NCBI GenBank assembly: GCA_013433145.1
Contig: CM024187.1
Coordinates: 12,600,326-12,664,325, forward strand
Source: Ascaris suum
Lineage: Eukaryota; Nematoda; Chromadorea; Rhabditida; Ascarididae
Direction: 5' to 3'
Length of the DNA stretch: 64,000 nt
Part shown: one piece after another, positions 1 to 35,100 of the stretch
How positions within the stretch are numbered: position 1 is the first letter of the stretch
How the letters are laid out: every line of letters starts with the position of its first letter
Program-made: the position numbers and the translations under genes
The notes under the pieces: generated by a model
What the model was told of the DNA's origin: nothing
What the model saw: only the letters and a program-made list of their open reading frames with translations
The model's database searches: none

Positions 1-2799
1 CGATAAACCAAATGTGGCTTCGCGGCAAACCTCCAGCACTGGCTACTGCAAACTGCTACAAATTTAGGTTAAGCCACTACGGCTAATCCGCTAACTCGAG
101 AGACAAAACGATGGACGATCTCGCTATTGTCTGGTCTGCCAACTGCGCAAATTTGCTCGCTTAAGGACTACTGGAAGAATCCAATCACCTGCTTCAGTCA
201 CACCTGCAGCTCGAAATTCTTAGCATCCTGCTTAACTAGTCACTATATTTCAGACTTACTTTCCATCTAAAATATGCGCTAAAACGGTTTCGCGCATTTT
301 TGTGACTCATTATTGATGGCACTTACTGAAAGTTTCGTTGCCTCAAGATTGCATACATTTTTACCTATTTCAACGTCTGTTAATCGAAAACATATCGTCA
401 CTACCGAGAAAACGATACAACACCGCGGCTGGATTTCATTTAAGACGTACGATAAGTAGACTCGTTAGGTGGAATGAGATAATGTCAGAGCCATCGAGGA
501 CGTTGGATTTAACACAGCACTCCATAGAGTTGGTTCTAAATAAATGCTGAATAATCTGCTGCAGTCACCGGATCACAGCAGAATAAGACGCATTTGTACA
601 CTTAGATCACAAAGACGTTACTAACACAGGGTCAGAGGTGTCTGCAATAGGGAACATCATGCGTACTGCTAAACTCGAAACTGATGAATTCTGCTAAATA
701 ATACTCATTCCTCTCTCTAAATTGAAACCAAAACGAGAAAAGCAGAAAAACTTGCTAGCAACGTGCACCATGGAAGGCAAGGACTCCTTCGCACTTGAGT
801 TCACCCATAATGATGACGTAGGAGAATGAATGAAACGAAATTTCGATAGCTCAAGCACACAGTAGAGGACGAGACGGCAGATGAATGAAGACGCAATGGA
901 GCGATGTAACCTTCCAGCAATCAAAAAGCAAATCGACGTTTTTCTGAAAGCTCGAGTTGCAGATATTTTGGTGATATTAGAGGCATGCAGCTCTGTGCCT
1001 ATGCTCGAATTCAAACACTTCACCGCAGTCCAGTTAAAGTTTCGTGCAGTATCAGTCAATTTTCCCGTTGAGATCAGCCTCTCATCACTCTTGGAGCACA
1101 GCTCTAGTCATAAACATCATTACATCCAACTCCCCACACGAAATGACTTTGGCATTCGTCGTTTCGCTGCTCTGAAAACAATCGCTGACAACCTGACAGA
1201 GCACATCATAATTGTGCATCCACCTGCCAACCCTCCGCTCATCCAACCCATCGAGCTACTTATCATGTGCTGCCAGGAATGATCTAATGATCGAAATCCA
1301 TCACATGTTTCGACAAGCATACAAACCATTTTAGGCTTGAAAAAATCATTACAAACCTTGTGGAGTCTTGCTGTTCGACCAATCAAAATGCTACTGGCTA
1401 CTCGAAAGAAAACTTCAGCTTAACAGCGGGGAGAGGGGAGGGGAGGGGTGATGCTAAACGAAGAAGTCTGTACGCTTCAACTGCCCTTCTCTTGAATTTA
1501 TAGATTTAACAAACAGCCGCTTATTTTTATAAAATGGAATAGTTTAAAGCCTGCAAAAGTCAAATAAATCATTACATTCACATCTTCACATACTGGACGT
1601 TCGCCAGCAACAAAAGCAATCAACCTACAGTTACTGAGAAAATATAACCTCTGCTCCTTATATAAGTGAAGTCTCTTCAACAGTTAGGAAAATGGGATGA
1701 AAACTGACACAACAGTAGACATTTTATAGATTTTATACAGCGGAGTTGAATCATTCAAATTCATACATTATAGTCGTATTGCAAATCCGATTTCATGTCG
1801 ACTTCCTATAATATCACGAAATCAAAACCTTTACCCTCTCACTTCACGCGAGATAATTTGCTTTTATTTATTTCTCACAGTTCAGAGACTTTACTTTAAT
1901 TCATCCAATACTTTCCACTGCTTTCCTCAATAAGTCCCGTCACACTTTTATCATCACGTGGGAACTCAACTATTAAGAGGTTCCCATATAGAACAGACGG
2001 GAAAAAGAGAGAGAAAGGTGCACTGAATAAACTTCATGATTGTTAACACCGCTGAATACGCGTTGTCGGTGATATCATGAAGCAAAACAAAGGAAATTAC
2101 GCGGGTTTCCCACAAACCTTCAACGAACTATGGAAGAAATGTGGCTTCAAAGGTCCAATATCCGGCCTCCAAGAAATTGTATTTGGAAGGACAGCGTATA
2201 TAAACTTTTTTGTGAAGCAGACTGCATTGAAAGACCAACTGACTGATGATGAAACGCAGAAGACGAAACGATGGGACACTGCATGTGAGGCGATGCGAAG
2301 TGAGCCGCAAATTGCATTTAAGTATTTCTTCGATACGCCCTAGACACCCATAACCGCAAAGGAAACTGCATACGCATTTCGAACAGCTAGGCGCTTCAAC
2401 GTTTTCCACATTTCGTTATTTGGCCTCATCATCGTCCTATGCACCGACAGCACAATTTTAAAGTCATCGGTCTTGTATTCGGAGCGAAAAGGAATATAGA
2501 AGGAGGAGGAAGGGGCGAGAAATAAAAAAGGAGTGAGCAAGCTTAGTGCAAATTTAGCTGGCTATGATCGTGAATGAATGAATGCTTGAATCATATAAAA
2601 CATATTTACAGCAACTAAAATTAATTCAGAGAAGAGTCCGAGAAATTTTACGAGTGTTTACACTTTCATAAACTGATGATAAAGTCCATATTGAACCTGC
2701 CACAGGCGCGATATGAATGTGAACAATTTCTCACCTTAGAAGCAGAAATGACTCCCAAATGAGGGGGTAGAGGGGACGAGTAGAAGAATAGCATGTTTC
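1..2799. other. Gene-poor stretch with unassigned ORFs
   Basis: No gene could be assembled here. The longest open frame is 881-1282 on + (133 codons), which overlaps a 121-codon frame on the other strand (694-1059). Neither shows a motif, signal peptide or convincing splice context. A second + frame at 2077-2343 (88 codons, rich in Lys, Phe and Gln) reads like protein but matches no family I recognise, and it lies just upstream of the retroelement remnant. A pure purine tract occurs at 1428-1448 and a mostly purine one at about 2499-2515. Frames of this length are expected by chance several times in a 64-kb window. Confidence 0.4.
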
Positions 2800-3145
2800 C
2801 AGTTGTCATTTGATTCGACGTTCTCTTATGGCGACTGGTGCAATTTGTCATGAGTGCAGAGTTTTCAATTCTTTCCGCGAGTTTCAATCCTGAATTCAAT
2901 TTATAATTCCCTCCTTTCCCGAGTCATCAAAATGTGGGATAAACTTCCTGCTGATGACGTCTCAGCGTCTAATGTCTTCCCGCTCCCTAGTTTCCTTAAT
3001 TATACAGACCCAGGGGAGATCTGTGGGTTTGTATTTGACTGACGCCTATTTTTCGATCATCGCGTTCGTCTGCTTTAATTCTTTTTTTTGTTTGGTTTAT
3101 ATTTGATTGTTTTTACTCATAAAATAAAGTTTAACCTCACTCTCT
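2800..3145 (+). mobile_element. Non-LTR retrotransposon 3' remnant
   Basis: The + frame ending at the stop at 3040-3042 contains a serine/leucine-rich run, then SRVIKMWDKLPADDVSAS and a phenylalanine/leucine stretch. This is the pattern found at the C-terminal end of many LINE-type (CR1/RTE-like) reverse transcriptases, where an Arg-x-x-x-x-Trp-x-x-Leu-Pro motif precedes the end of the ORF. An in-frame stop at about 2851-2853 and missing upstream RT motifs mark it as a degraded fragment. The sequence after the stop is T-rich and ends near an AATAAA-like run at about 3120-3130, consistent with an element 3' tail. The family assignment rests on motif shape only. A chance resemblance is possible because the fragment is short. 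Confidence 0.45.
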
Positions 3146-6052
3146 CAACTTCTGCGACAACACTTTAATAGGAAAAATAAGCTAAGAATGATCACCTTGC
3201 TTACAGTCACATATACATTCGACTGCAATAATCGGAGATAATTTCTACTTCAACATATATATCTAACCAACAAGTCACTGCACCAATTATTCATTGTTCA
3301 GAGTAATATATATACAAGTACCACAAAACGTGCATGTTGTTACGAACACATAGAAAATTAAGCAAGCATGCAAGTGCTAAATATTCAAAGCAGAGGGGTT
3401 GTTGAGAAGAGCAAAAAAAATGTTGAGGAAATTGCATTCTTCTGTAAAATTTGCATCAAAAAAGTGAACAACTACATATCATAAAAATTAACCTCATGTC
3501 AACTTCAGAAAGCAAGTTTATATATACTTACGTCTAACTCAGAAAAATATTGACGTAATTTGTGCGAATGCTGCAAAGACGAATATGACATCCAAAATCA
3601 CTTTTGAGTGCTCTATTTGAAGAGCTTCAGCTGATGTAGAAGAGGACTGGCAGTGTGCTTTGAGATGTTTTGAGATATTCGGAGAGATGTTTTGTTGAAG
3701 AAACCCATCCTCCATCTCCCCCTTCCCAGCGAATCTTGACAGAGACAACATTAATGTTTTTTTTCGTTTCACAGCATGACTGCAACGACTCTAACGTGAG
3801 GGACAGCTTCAATGAAATTCTCATCGAATATAACGCAAACAGGAGGAACAGCCAGCGATCGCAACCTACTCATAACGTTTATTACCTTTGGATGTTAACG
3901 ATTCTTTGAGAAAAAAAAAATAAGGCGAACGCTAAATCCCCTAAAAATTAGAAAAGAAGACATTCTGCGCCTTGTGTAGGATTCGAATGAAAATCTGATA
4001 AAAGAATGTCGTAGTCTGATGTTTCGAAATTGATAAAGACATAGTGGTTCTTGATTTGCCTAAAAGTCGGAGCATTTAAATATTGATATATGAGATTAGT
4101 GAGACCAGTTGAAAGAAATTTCTTATAATTCGGAGACACAAAAATGAGCATTAAATTTTCAGCTGTAACTTATGAAATCCCTCAAACAGAGAAGAGTTTC
4201 TCATCTTCCCCCCTTGTTTGGTGATGTCCAAAGTAACCGTCGAACAATTCAAAAGTAGTTATACTAGAAAAAGAGATGGCCTGAAATTCTTGCATGAAAA
4301 AGGCAGCACATCCAAATCTCGAGAATCACATCTAAAACCTGCAAAAGAGCCATTGCGTAAGTGTCCATGAACATGTGCGTTGAATGTTGAGTAATTGAAG
4401 CGCATAATTGCATTTATACGCCTTAGATGTGTCACTGCCAAAATAGAACTTCCCATAACTCATAGTTGGAATGGTCAGGTATTGCAGTATTCCGGATCGG
4501 CAATGCCATACAACCACAGCAGCGTCAACAATAGTCCATCAAACTTGGGCAATAATCAGAAGACGGCTTGATTTCTCACGTCGAGTTTCGAGGAATCAAA
4601 GATTCCCGACGATGTCTCTGACCATAGATGCATATCAATGAATAGCCTTAGATGAAAACTCCCAGCGAAGAAATTCTATGACGACGTATGCTAGGAAAGG
4701 ACGCATAAGTAAACGCTGTGCAAGTTTAACAATTACAGTGCTCGAAGGCGCATCCGAATGCCACACGGCCGTCCATAATCTCCCTTTCAATTAAAAAAAA
4801 TACTGTTCGGCTGCCAAATTTTACACATCTTCAACTGGTCATTTGCCAGAAATCATTTTTATGTAGAACAATCGAAACTTGAGCGTTAAACTGCTAGGAG
4901 AGGTCTTTTTATTGGCACCCATATAATCAGTCCGGATTTTTCTTATAGGCGACATTTCCAAAAAGAAGTTCCCAGTTCTTCCCAGTGCTAACTTATGCTT
5001 CCATTGCGTCACGCTCCATGAAAATCCAAGAATTTACTGTTATTTCTTCTCAGTCTTTGACTAACTGAGGCTAAAGGGGAGAGGAAACTGCCCGTATGTG
5101 ATATGGATGCGTCTTTGCTATCAGAACAAAACAAAATGTTGACTTATTATGAAAACTATATCATAGATCATCATCAATAAAACACATCAAAAAGTAGAAG
5201 TTGAATTAGCCATATCTCGGCTGGGGCATGCTCTTATGAAAACTAAATATATGAATGTGCCATGCAAAGCGAATACGTTGCATTGAGAAACAACCAACTT
5301 CACAACATATAACTATGCCAAAACCCATAAATATGGATGAGGCCAAAAATTCGATTGAATCTCCAAGCGTTGCCTATCTCTCGTTTCGTCAATATGCAAA
5401 AATTCCCGTCCCCTTATTGAATCGGAGTCTCGAATGCAAGTATGTAGTCAGCGTTTGTATGTAAACGCTTGTCGTTCTCTATGCGGAAGCTGATCACGAC
5501 AATGCACTCTACTGGCTAGTAAATTACGCTCTAACTGCAGCACCCTCACCGATCATATGGGGTTGTTTCTTAAGCGATGACGTTGAGCCCTCTTATACAT
5601 ACTAAGTCTGAACACTTCAACGCTATCGATTTTCAACATGAACTTTTTCTTTCTTGTAGCTCACTCCGATAGGCATTCGCTTTATGCAGGGCGCATTCTA
5701 TTCGGTGTTACTACAACTTCAGAGAGAAAGTTCCGGACTTCTTTGGCAAGGTGTCCGCCATTCCACTTTACAACTTATTCTAGTTCATTTAAAATGTGTA
5801 GTACTGATATTTTCCGCTTCAGGTGCCTGCATTTACGCAAATCTCCTATCCAATGCACTTAATGACTGTCTAATATTTCCTTTCGTTTCCTCGACGCATT
5901 GTGCGCTCTTCGCACCTTGATGAAATCCACAATCGCATTCCACTACATAGGAATACCTCGATCAGAAGCAAGCGCTAATAATAGCTACTTGCTGCTATGA
6001 TGGGACGGAGAAGTTGGTCTCTAATGACGTGATCACAGAGCTCACTACGATG
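3146..6052. other. No recognisable gene
   Basis: This is AT-rich sequence with only short frames. A + frame from an acceptor-like site near 5655 to the stop at 5920 stays open for about 87 codons and is hydrophobic. It has no family signature, a second + frame overlaps it, and no upstream exon was found, so it is not called. Nothing else stands out. Confidence 0.4.
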
Positions 6053-6102
6053 TTTTTCTACGTTTTATCGAAATCTGTAGATTTCGATAAAACGTAGAAA
6101 AA
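6053..6102. repeat. Perfect 24-bp inverted repeat, 2-nt centre
   Basis: Positions 6053-6076 and 6079-6102 are exact reverse complements, separated by only GT at 6077-6078. The 50-bp palindrome would form a perfect hairpin or cruciform. Both arms contain the core TTTTATCGAAAT or its complement. The flanks show no obvious target-site duplication, so this may be the centre of a fold-back element or a stand-alone palindrome. No coding sequence crosses it convincingly. Confidence 0.85.
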
Positions 6103-28387
<22,285 letters not shown>

Positions 28388-28690
28388 CGCTATCGTCGCA
28401 TTACCTTTATGCAACGATAACTGTTCCATTCGTTCAACCAGGTGCAGATCATAGAACGGCTGAGTGAATTCGTAGCTATGAATAAGTGGATGGATTATTC
28501 ATCTTTTCAAACTGGTTACTGGGCGGTCGATTGATAGTAGGCTCTGACCAGACTGCTTTACTTCGTCCTACCGAGTCACGCCACCCAGCACCCCTATCGA
28601 GATGAAGGTTATGGAACAAGCCCGAACTCTCGTAAGCAGAACAACGCTGAATCGAGTCCTCAGCATCCAGTGAGCAGGAGACGAGCTTAA
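28388..28690 (+). CDS. Possible last two exons of an unknown gene
   Basis: Two + strand segments fit together as exons. 28388-28441 follows GTTTTAG and ends at a GT donor in phase 2. 28552-28690 follows an acceptor-like CCAG, starts in the matching phase and runs 45 codons to a TAA. The joined peptide has a short hydrophobic beginning with two cysteines, then a polar tail rich in Ser, Asn, Gln, His and Arg that ends SRRRA. The second exon is more GC-rich than its surroundings. No upstream exon could be joined with confidence and no family is recognised. Open stretches of this size also arise by chance, so the call depends mainly on matching phase and composition. Confidence 0.25.
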
Positions 28691-31600
28691 GTCATAATCT
28701 TCACGTGACCTTGCAACTTCTCTTCTTAAGTGGAAGTGGGTGCAATAGGAAGGGACGTGTATTCATAATGAATGCTTCGTTAATTGAAGTAAAGTAGAGC
28801 AAAGTAATAAGGAGGTGGTTTACACGCACGAAATGGCGTTATTGCTGGCAGGCTGCATAAATGTTTATTGATTTTGCTCCTGTCATCACTTTCGTTTATA
28901 ATGTGTCAACGAGAGGCGTGCTTAGCGGTGTGTGAGGGAGCGGTCTTGTCGATTGTCTTCCGATTGATAGGGTGTTACTGACAGCTGATTTTACCAAATG
29001 GCTGTACGATCATTGTACGTCGAATTGTGCGACTAGCCGCTTGAGTGCTCTTTTGAAAGAACGCCACTCGACCGTCATGTGCAAATAAGCTCCACGAGAA
29101 GCACACTGCTTTATACCCGAGTGGCTTTTTCACTATCCGTTTCTTTTTTTTTCATTATTTATTTACTCGTTGGGAAATTTCTAGGTACTGCAAAGAGAGG
29201 CGATGTCCATCGGATGCACGGAGTTTAGAAGAAAGTGCCCCTATATCCAGCAGATCATCACAAATAAAGTTTAAGTTCGAATATGTTGGAGCCGTATTGC
29301 AAAATAACGTGTATAGGTTAACGTGTTTGATATAAACGAATGAAATCTTCCAAATATCCGTAGCCGCTTGTTGGTGAGTGTGTGGGTTTACATTTAATGC
29401 CGATGTAATATGTAAGTAGCACGGATTTCGCTGCAAGGTTACGTTGCAACTTCTTTGTTTTGTTGGGATTTCGTTGTAAAAATCGTTGTAACGAATCCAC
29501 TGGATCTTGACATATGACACTTTCCTTTTTGTAATAAGATTGGGCTTTAAATTTGAGAGATTTGGGATTGTTCATGCAAAAAGTTGGCTTTCCAAAGATC
29601 ATTTTTTTGGCGTGAGATGAATCCGGCGCAAAGAACTTATGAACCGAGGGTCTGTCAACATTCGAAGAAAGAAATATCGCGGTTGATTTGTTCATTTACT
29701 GGTAAATCCGAACTCGAGGAGGGATTAGGAGAGGAAAGGTGGCGTAATGGGACCAGCTAAAGATGGACAGTAAATTGATTAAAACGGGACTACGGGCGTA
29801 GCCATAGCCACTACTTAACCATGCGAGGGGAAACATGAGTGGATCACATTCAGGGGAAAATGTGGCCAGCTACGTTGGAGGAGATGCGTAGGCTCCGCCA
29901 CGAGAAAGAAGACGTGGCGAAGCCGTATGACGGAGTATGGGCATGCGCGTGGGGCAGACTTCGTACCATTAGTTGGTTTATTTAGAATATTTTCACCTAC
30001 AAGCGCACAATGTGGGACATCTCAGTGGCGTTGATATCTCTTTCTGTAAAGGTCTACATCAGCGACTGCTCTCATTCTCGTTTCTAAAGCTTACCTGTTG
30101 ATGTACTCATGTGTACATGATAGCGCGTAGTGAATATTGCAGATTTTGGTGCCTTCATACTCATCACTCGCGGAATAATTCGGTTTATACTCCGACCAGC
30201 AGGCCTTATTTTGTGACCTTTTTTAGGTTATGTTGCTGTAGGTTTGGTATCCCCGCGGAAAGAAAACGTATTAGAGATTGGAGCTGATTCAAGGAGGGTT
30301 CACTAGATTTCCATGCAAGAAGTGTAGGCTATTTCTGGCCTCTTATCGAGAGCGCATTCGTTTACGAGTCTTGGCGCGCTTCGACCTCACACAGCTACGT
30401 CAGACTCTTGTATGTTGCAAAAGGTTTTATACGGCGATTCCCATTTTAGTCGTTCATACTAATGTCCCTGCCTTCACAGCATTGTCTGTTATCGTAACTG
30501 AATAGGTAATCTTCTTGCCTCAAGTTTTCTTCTTGCTGATAACTGTTTTAAGAACACCTACGTATTGATTCCTTTATTCCTTGTGTTGTATCCTGTTTCA
30601 CTCTAGACTGAGATTGCTTCATATGCCGGGCAACACCGTTCTACCTTTCTGTACTACTATGGCCGTGTTCGATTGTTGTCTTTTTCCATGCTCCTGTATG
30701 TTTTTTTATTTGGTTGTGCTTTTAAAATGTCTTGTATTGTTGTGCACATGGCGTTCACTTGGAATGTAGCGTTCTGTACGTTTCTATTTAGCACTTCCGG
30801 CGGAAAGTGTGTCGGGATCGAAAGTTTCACACATGTTCTATGTTCATTGCCCTAAAATACTTGCATAAGCCGTATCGTTTTTCGTCTGCCACCTAGGAAA
30901 CGATTTTTTGTCTGCCTAATGTAGTTGATTCACTTGTTTTCTGCTTAATAACGCTAAGAGTTGCATATATTGTTCGGGAACAAGTCATCTGTGGACATAT
31001 CTTCATCTCCATTCCAGTTTCAGCGTTTTTTCTTTCATTTCCCTTTTTTTTCTCAATTTAGCGTGCTTTTCAAAAGTGTCGAGGAGGCTCTTCCATCCTT
31101 CTAACCTTCTACCATCAGGGAACTAGTGCCCATATGTAAAACGAATTCTTGTGCCACTTCAGATGCACATATTTGCTGAATGGCAAGTAGTTACACGGGC
31201 TATTTCCACTCGAAGACATTTTTCTCGTTTAGGAAGTGCGCGTGTCACTGTGTGCGTAATCTTTGCCGACGCAAGATTGTTCACGCTGATAGTTTCTATA
31301 CGCTTCTTCTTCGTAGCGAAATGATCGGTTTTATTGTTGCGCGTAGAAGGATGGCAGGCTGTCTAATGTTGAATCTAATTGAGGGAGTCATTATTTCATA
31401 AAGCAATGTTATGTTTTTTTAGAAGAAATTTGTCGTTGAGTAGAAAAATGTCTTTGCTGATTCAGCGGAAGAGAGACTGAAGGAGTGGGTGGCGAGGTAG
31501 AGGAGATCATTTCCACAATGCAATTTAGAAGTGCTACGCGTAAGGTGTTCCCTGAATCGGGATGCTTTCTGAATCAGTCATTATTAAATTCGTCTCATTT

Positions 31601-32120
31601 TCTACATTTTTGTTGTTTCCGAAGTCGTGAAATATTATTGCTAGCTACCTGAGGTGAACGTCAAATTGCATCATTTTTGCAGAAAATTTATCGTAGAAAT
31701 CAAAAATTGAAAGAGTCTCTTGGTATAGGTAACTTTTTCTCATATGATAACCATTCTTTTGACGACCGTTGATCGCAGGTTGCTGCAAACCTGCAAAATT
31801 TCGCATTTTAGGCGGATGCCCTACCGTGTTTTCATTAGTCGTCGAAAGTTATGGAAATGAAATTTTTTTCGCACATAGAGATCATTCCGAAATGAGTGGG
31901 AGGGGATTTCTCATCGTAACACATTTCGCCGATGAATCATTCCTTGTACCGGCTTTTCAATGCTAAAAGATACCATGAAATCACACATATCATAGATGCG
32001 CAACGGTAGCGATAGCCTATTACTGCACTGTTATTTGTTATTTTCAGCGTCGGTTAAATGTGCTCATGTTCGCGTGGCTCTACAGTGCGGCTTCATTATT
32101 ACCTAAAGCAATTTCCACGT
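28691..32120. other. Upstream region of the tetraspanin gene
   Basis: No coding gene is supported. 29740-29960 is noticeably richer in G and C than the flanks and could be promoter-proximal sequence or a dispersed repeat. From about 30 kb the + strand becomes T-rich, as in introns and outrons of + strand nematode transcripts. This suggests transcription of the tetraspanin begins up to 2 kb before its start codon. Minus-strand frames at 29155-29695 overlap each other and lack domains. Confidence 0.35.
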
Positions 32121-32125
32121 TTCAG
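32121..32125 (+). promoter_or_regulatory. Candidate spliced-leader acceptor
   Basis: TTCAG at 32121-32125 lies 15 nt before the tetraspanin ATG at 32141 and is preceded by pyrimidine-containing sequence. A good 3' splice site this close to the start codon, with no upstream exon needed, is typical of nematode SL trans-splicing. A second TTTTCAG at about 32040-32046 is an alternative. Confidence 0.45.
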
Positions 32126-32140
32126 GTAAAGATATCGAAG

Positions 32141-35100
32141 ATGGTATACGGTTGTGGGAATAGAATGGTGAAATTTCTTTTCTTTTCTGCCAATCTTCTG
32201 ATTTGTCTGTTTGGTGGCCTTATTTTTGGCTTCTCCATGTGGGCAAATCTGGACAAGGATTTCGCCGCCAATCTGGAAAAGTTCGCTAGGAGTATTCATC
32301 ATGATAATCTTAACGTACTTGCTAAGGTAATTGTTGTCTTTTCTCTTGTTTTTGAGAGTCAAACATTTCATTTATCTCAACTAGAATTTCTTATTCTAGC
32401 TTAGATACATTAAAATCCTGATTAAAGAGACCTGCAATCACTGTGATAACGATTGACTTACAGGAGAGTGTGACTCGAAATGAGGGAAGCGCGAAGTTGA
32501 TGGCCTCATATACATACTGGGAAGAGGATGGGTGAGGATTTGTGGGCGCTGCATTCTTTCTTCTGGGTACAGTTGCGAGTCGGCAGCTCCAGACATTGGT
32601 GTCAACAGATTTTAACTTCGTTCTATAAACTCTTGGGCATTTTCTGGATCTCTGTTTCCCAAATTTTCCATTAAGATCACTGCAGGAATCCAGGGTTGTC
32701 CGTACCGTCATATGTCGTGTATTGCAATTTAGTTTTTAAATTGGGTATTCGAACTTCGGGGAAATGGATCGTGGAAGAATATTCGTGGAATTTGAGGTAA
32801 TGGATAAAAAGTGAGAAAACAGTATTAATACCGGTTGAAGTTTTAAAGCAATTCAGGATCCGATTTTCTAACATGGTAATCCGGAGTTATGCATCAAGAC
32901 CTATGCTCCAGTTTTTGTTTTTGTTCCTTCTCTATCTTACACATTATGCGATTTTTTTTTTTTTTGCTAGAAATGCGTTTCCACCTATCTGACACTTTTT
33001 CTCATTTGTTTTTTCAATGACTAGAGGACTGTTTGTTTCGTTGTCTTTTTTCAGTACCAAGCGTCTCTGTGGGTCTTAGTTGCCGTTGGTGCACTTCTCT
33101 TCTTCGTCGGCTTTCTTGGCTGTTGTGGAGCGATGTGTGAGAGCACTGTCCTTCTCAGCCTTGTTGGTTTTCCTCATTGCTTATTTTCGTAGGCAGGCTT
33201 TCGTTCACATAAAATGATAATTACCTTCATAGGTGTGTGTGTTTTTGAGATGCCGGTACCGTGAAATATTAGAATGGTTTAAGTTAAGTATATGGCAGAC
33301 ATAGAAGTGAAACACGGAATGCCATCAGGGTTGATTTATTTTGCGTAATTTCGTGCGTGCTAAGATGTGCTCACCTCTAGGGTACTAGCATAGGTTCATA
33401 TAGTAAATTTAACTTGTGCATTAAGTAACCTCCGAGTCTTTTTTCGATCAGTGGTGATTCGATTGCAGCTTTGTTTCCCTCTTAGTTGCTGATATTATGC
33501 GTAAATTCCTATTTAGTTGTAAATGTATAACTTTGAAACACGTATCCATAGGAAGAGGGGTTGCTTTTACAGATCCTGCGACCTATATTTCCTATGAAAG
33601 GAGGAATTAATTGATTACGTTTTTTCAGTTCTTCGTTATCGTTCTCATTTTGACGGTCATCGAGTTGGGTGCGGCAGTACTCGCAGTTGCGAGTAAAAGT
33701 GAATTCAAGGAATCCCTTCGAGTAAGTTATGGTGACTTATTCTCTGGATTGCAGTGATCCTACGATTCGACCAACACAAAGTGACATATTTATTTCTTAT
33801 TCACGTCGCTTAGCTAGAACATGGCTACAATCGCTGAAATAAAGAAAATGCCGCAAGCATTGGGGCTGGTGAGCTGAACTGCGAAGGCTAACATGTCGCA
33901 TTGGTTTTTGTGGTCCTGATTTCATACCTTTTAATGTCCGTTACATTCGTAACTCCTTCGGAAGTATTGTAAAGTGAAGCAGTCTTCTTTTTGGTATTCA
34001 TTGGTTTCTTCAACCGGCACAAAAATAAGACTCCGCAAAAAACGATAGAGCCCTTCGAACGGTCGTGCTCTTAACTCGTTTCAGCTGGGGGACCCTGTAC
34101 GGAGGTGCACGGCTGCGAGCGTACGTAGCCTTCTTGAACAGGCTGCTGTAGTTGTAAGAAGTTGTCTTCATGATCTTCCTGACCGTGCAGGGAAGTGCAT
34201 CAAGTGAGGGTGGGCATATTTACGCTGCATGAGAAATGATCAAAGTCACATCGTAATTTGAGCGTTGTCCTGCAGAGACGTGGTTTATCTCGTGAAGTAT
34301 ATTCGAACGGCAACTTCTTTCTTATTCTTTTGTTTTGCTTCTTTGTTCTGTTTTTTTCCCCCTTTCAGAAAATCCGAAGAATTGTGCTTTTCCTCATAGA
34401 AACATTCAAAAAGGAAGTACGCGTTGATTCACATTGAATTCGTCATGGTCGAGAAGGCAAAGTGAATGTTGTTAATGTTAATCAATCTTGAACGGCTACG
34501 GCAAGATTTCTTCAAAATTATGTCGCCGTTTTTGTATTCCGTCTTTCATTGTTATTCTTTTGAGTTTTATTTGATTTTTAGAAATTGTTGGATGAGTCGG
34601 CGGATACAAATTACAGGGCAAATTTGAAGCCTATCGAAGACCTATTCCAGTGCTGTGGAGCTACAGCTGAAAAAAAGGATTTGTTTGAATGCGATCGGAG
34701 CAAGGTTTGTCATGATGATTTATTTACCTAGGTCTTATAGCTTGTCAACGACGACCTCATTCGATCATGGTAGGCATACTTCTTTGTTTAGTCCCGACAC
34801 AGTTTTGAATGAGGTTAGTTGTAAATGCACTTATAGTTTTGTTGTTTACCCTTTCGCAAGGAAGCATACGAGTTCTGTAGTTGTTGATTGGGGTGTCCGG
34901 TGATGGTCAAGGCTGCGATCGACACTAGAGTTGCTCATGGTCATATATGAGTGGGTAAACTGTATTCTGTAACTCGGTATCGATGGAGAATGGATTTTTA
35001 TCGAACATCATCTGTTCGATAAAAATACGAATTTTTCTTCGTCTACTCTTTTGCCTTAGTATAGAACTTTAAGGCTTAAATAATGAACGAGTTTTTTAAG

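Noticed and set aside
881..1282. 133-codon + ORF
   Set aside because: No motif, no splice context and an overlapping minus-strand ORF; the length is compatible with chance in a window this size.
5655..5920. Hydrophobic + ORF, briefly considered as a transporter fragment
   Set aside because: Only vague membrane-like composition, a competing frame and no partner exons.
29739..29960. TGGCGTAATGG, considered as a tRNA-derived SINE A box
   Set aside because: No convincing B box at the right distance and no poly(A) or simple-repeat tail.
32060..32140. Upstream extension of the tetraspanin start
   Set aside because: The frame is open, but the added 27 residues do not resemble a tetraspanin N-terminus and an acceptor-like TTCAG lies between.
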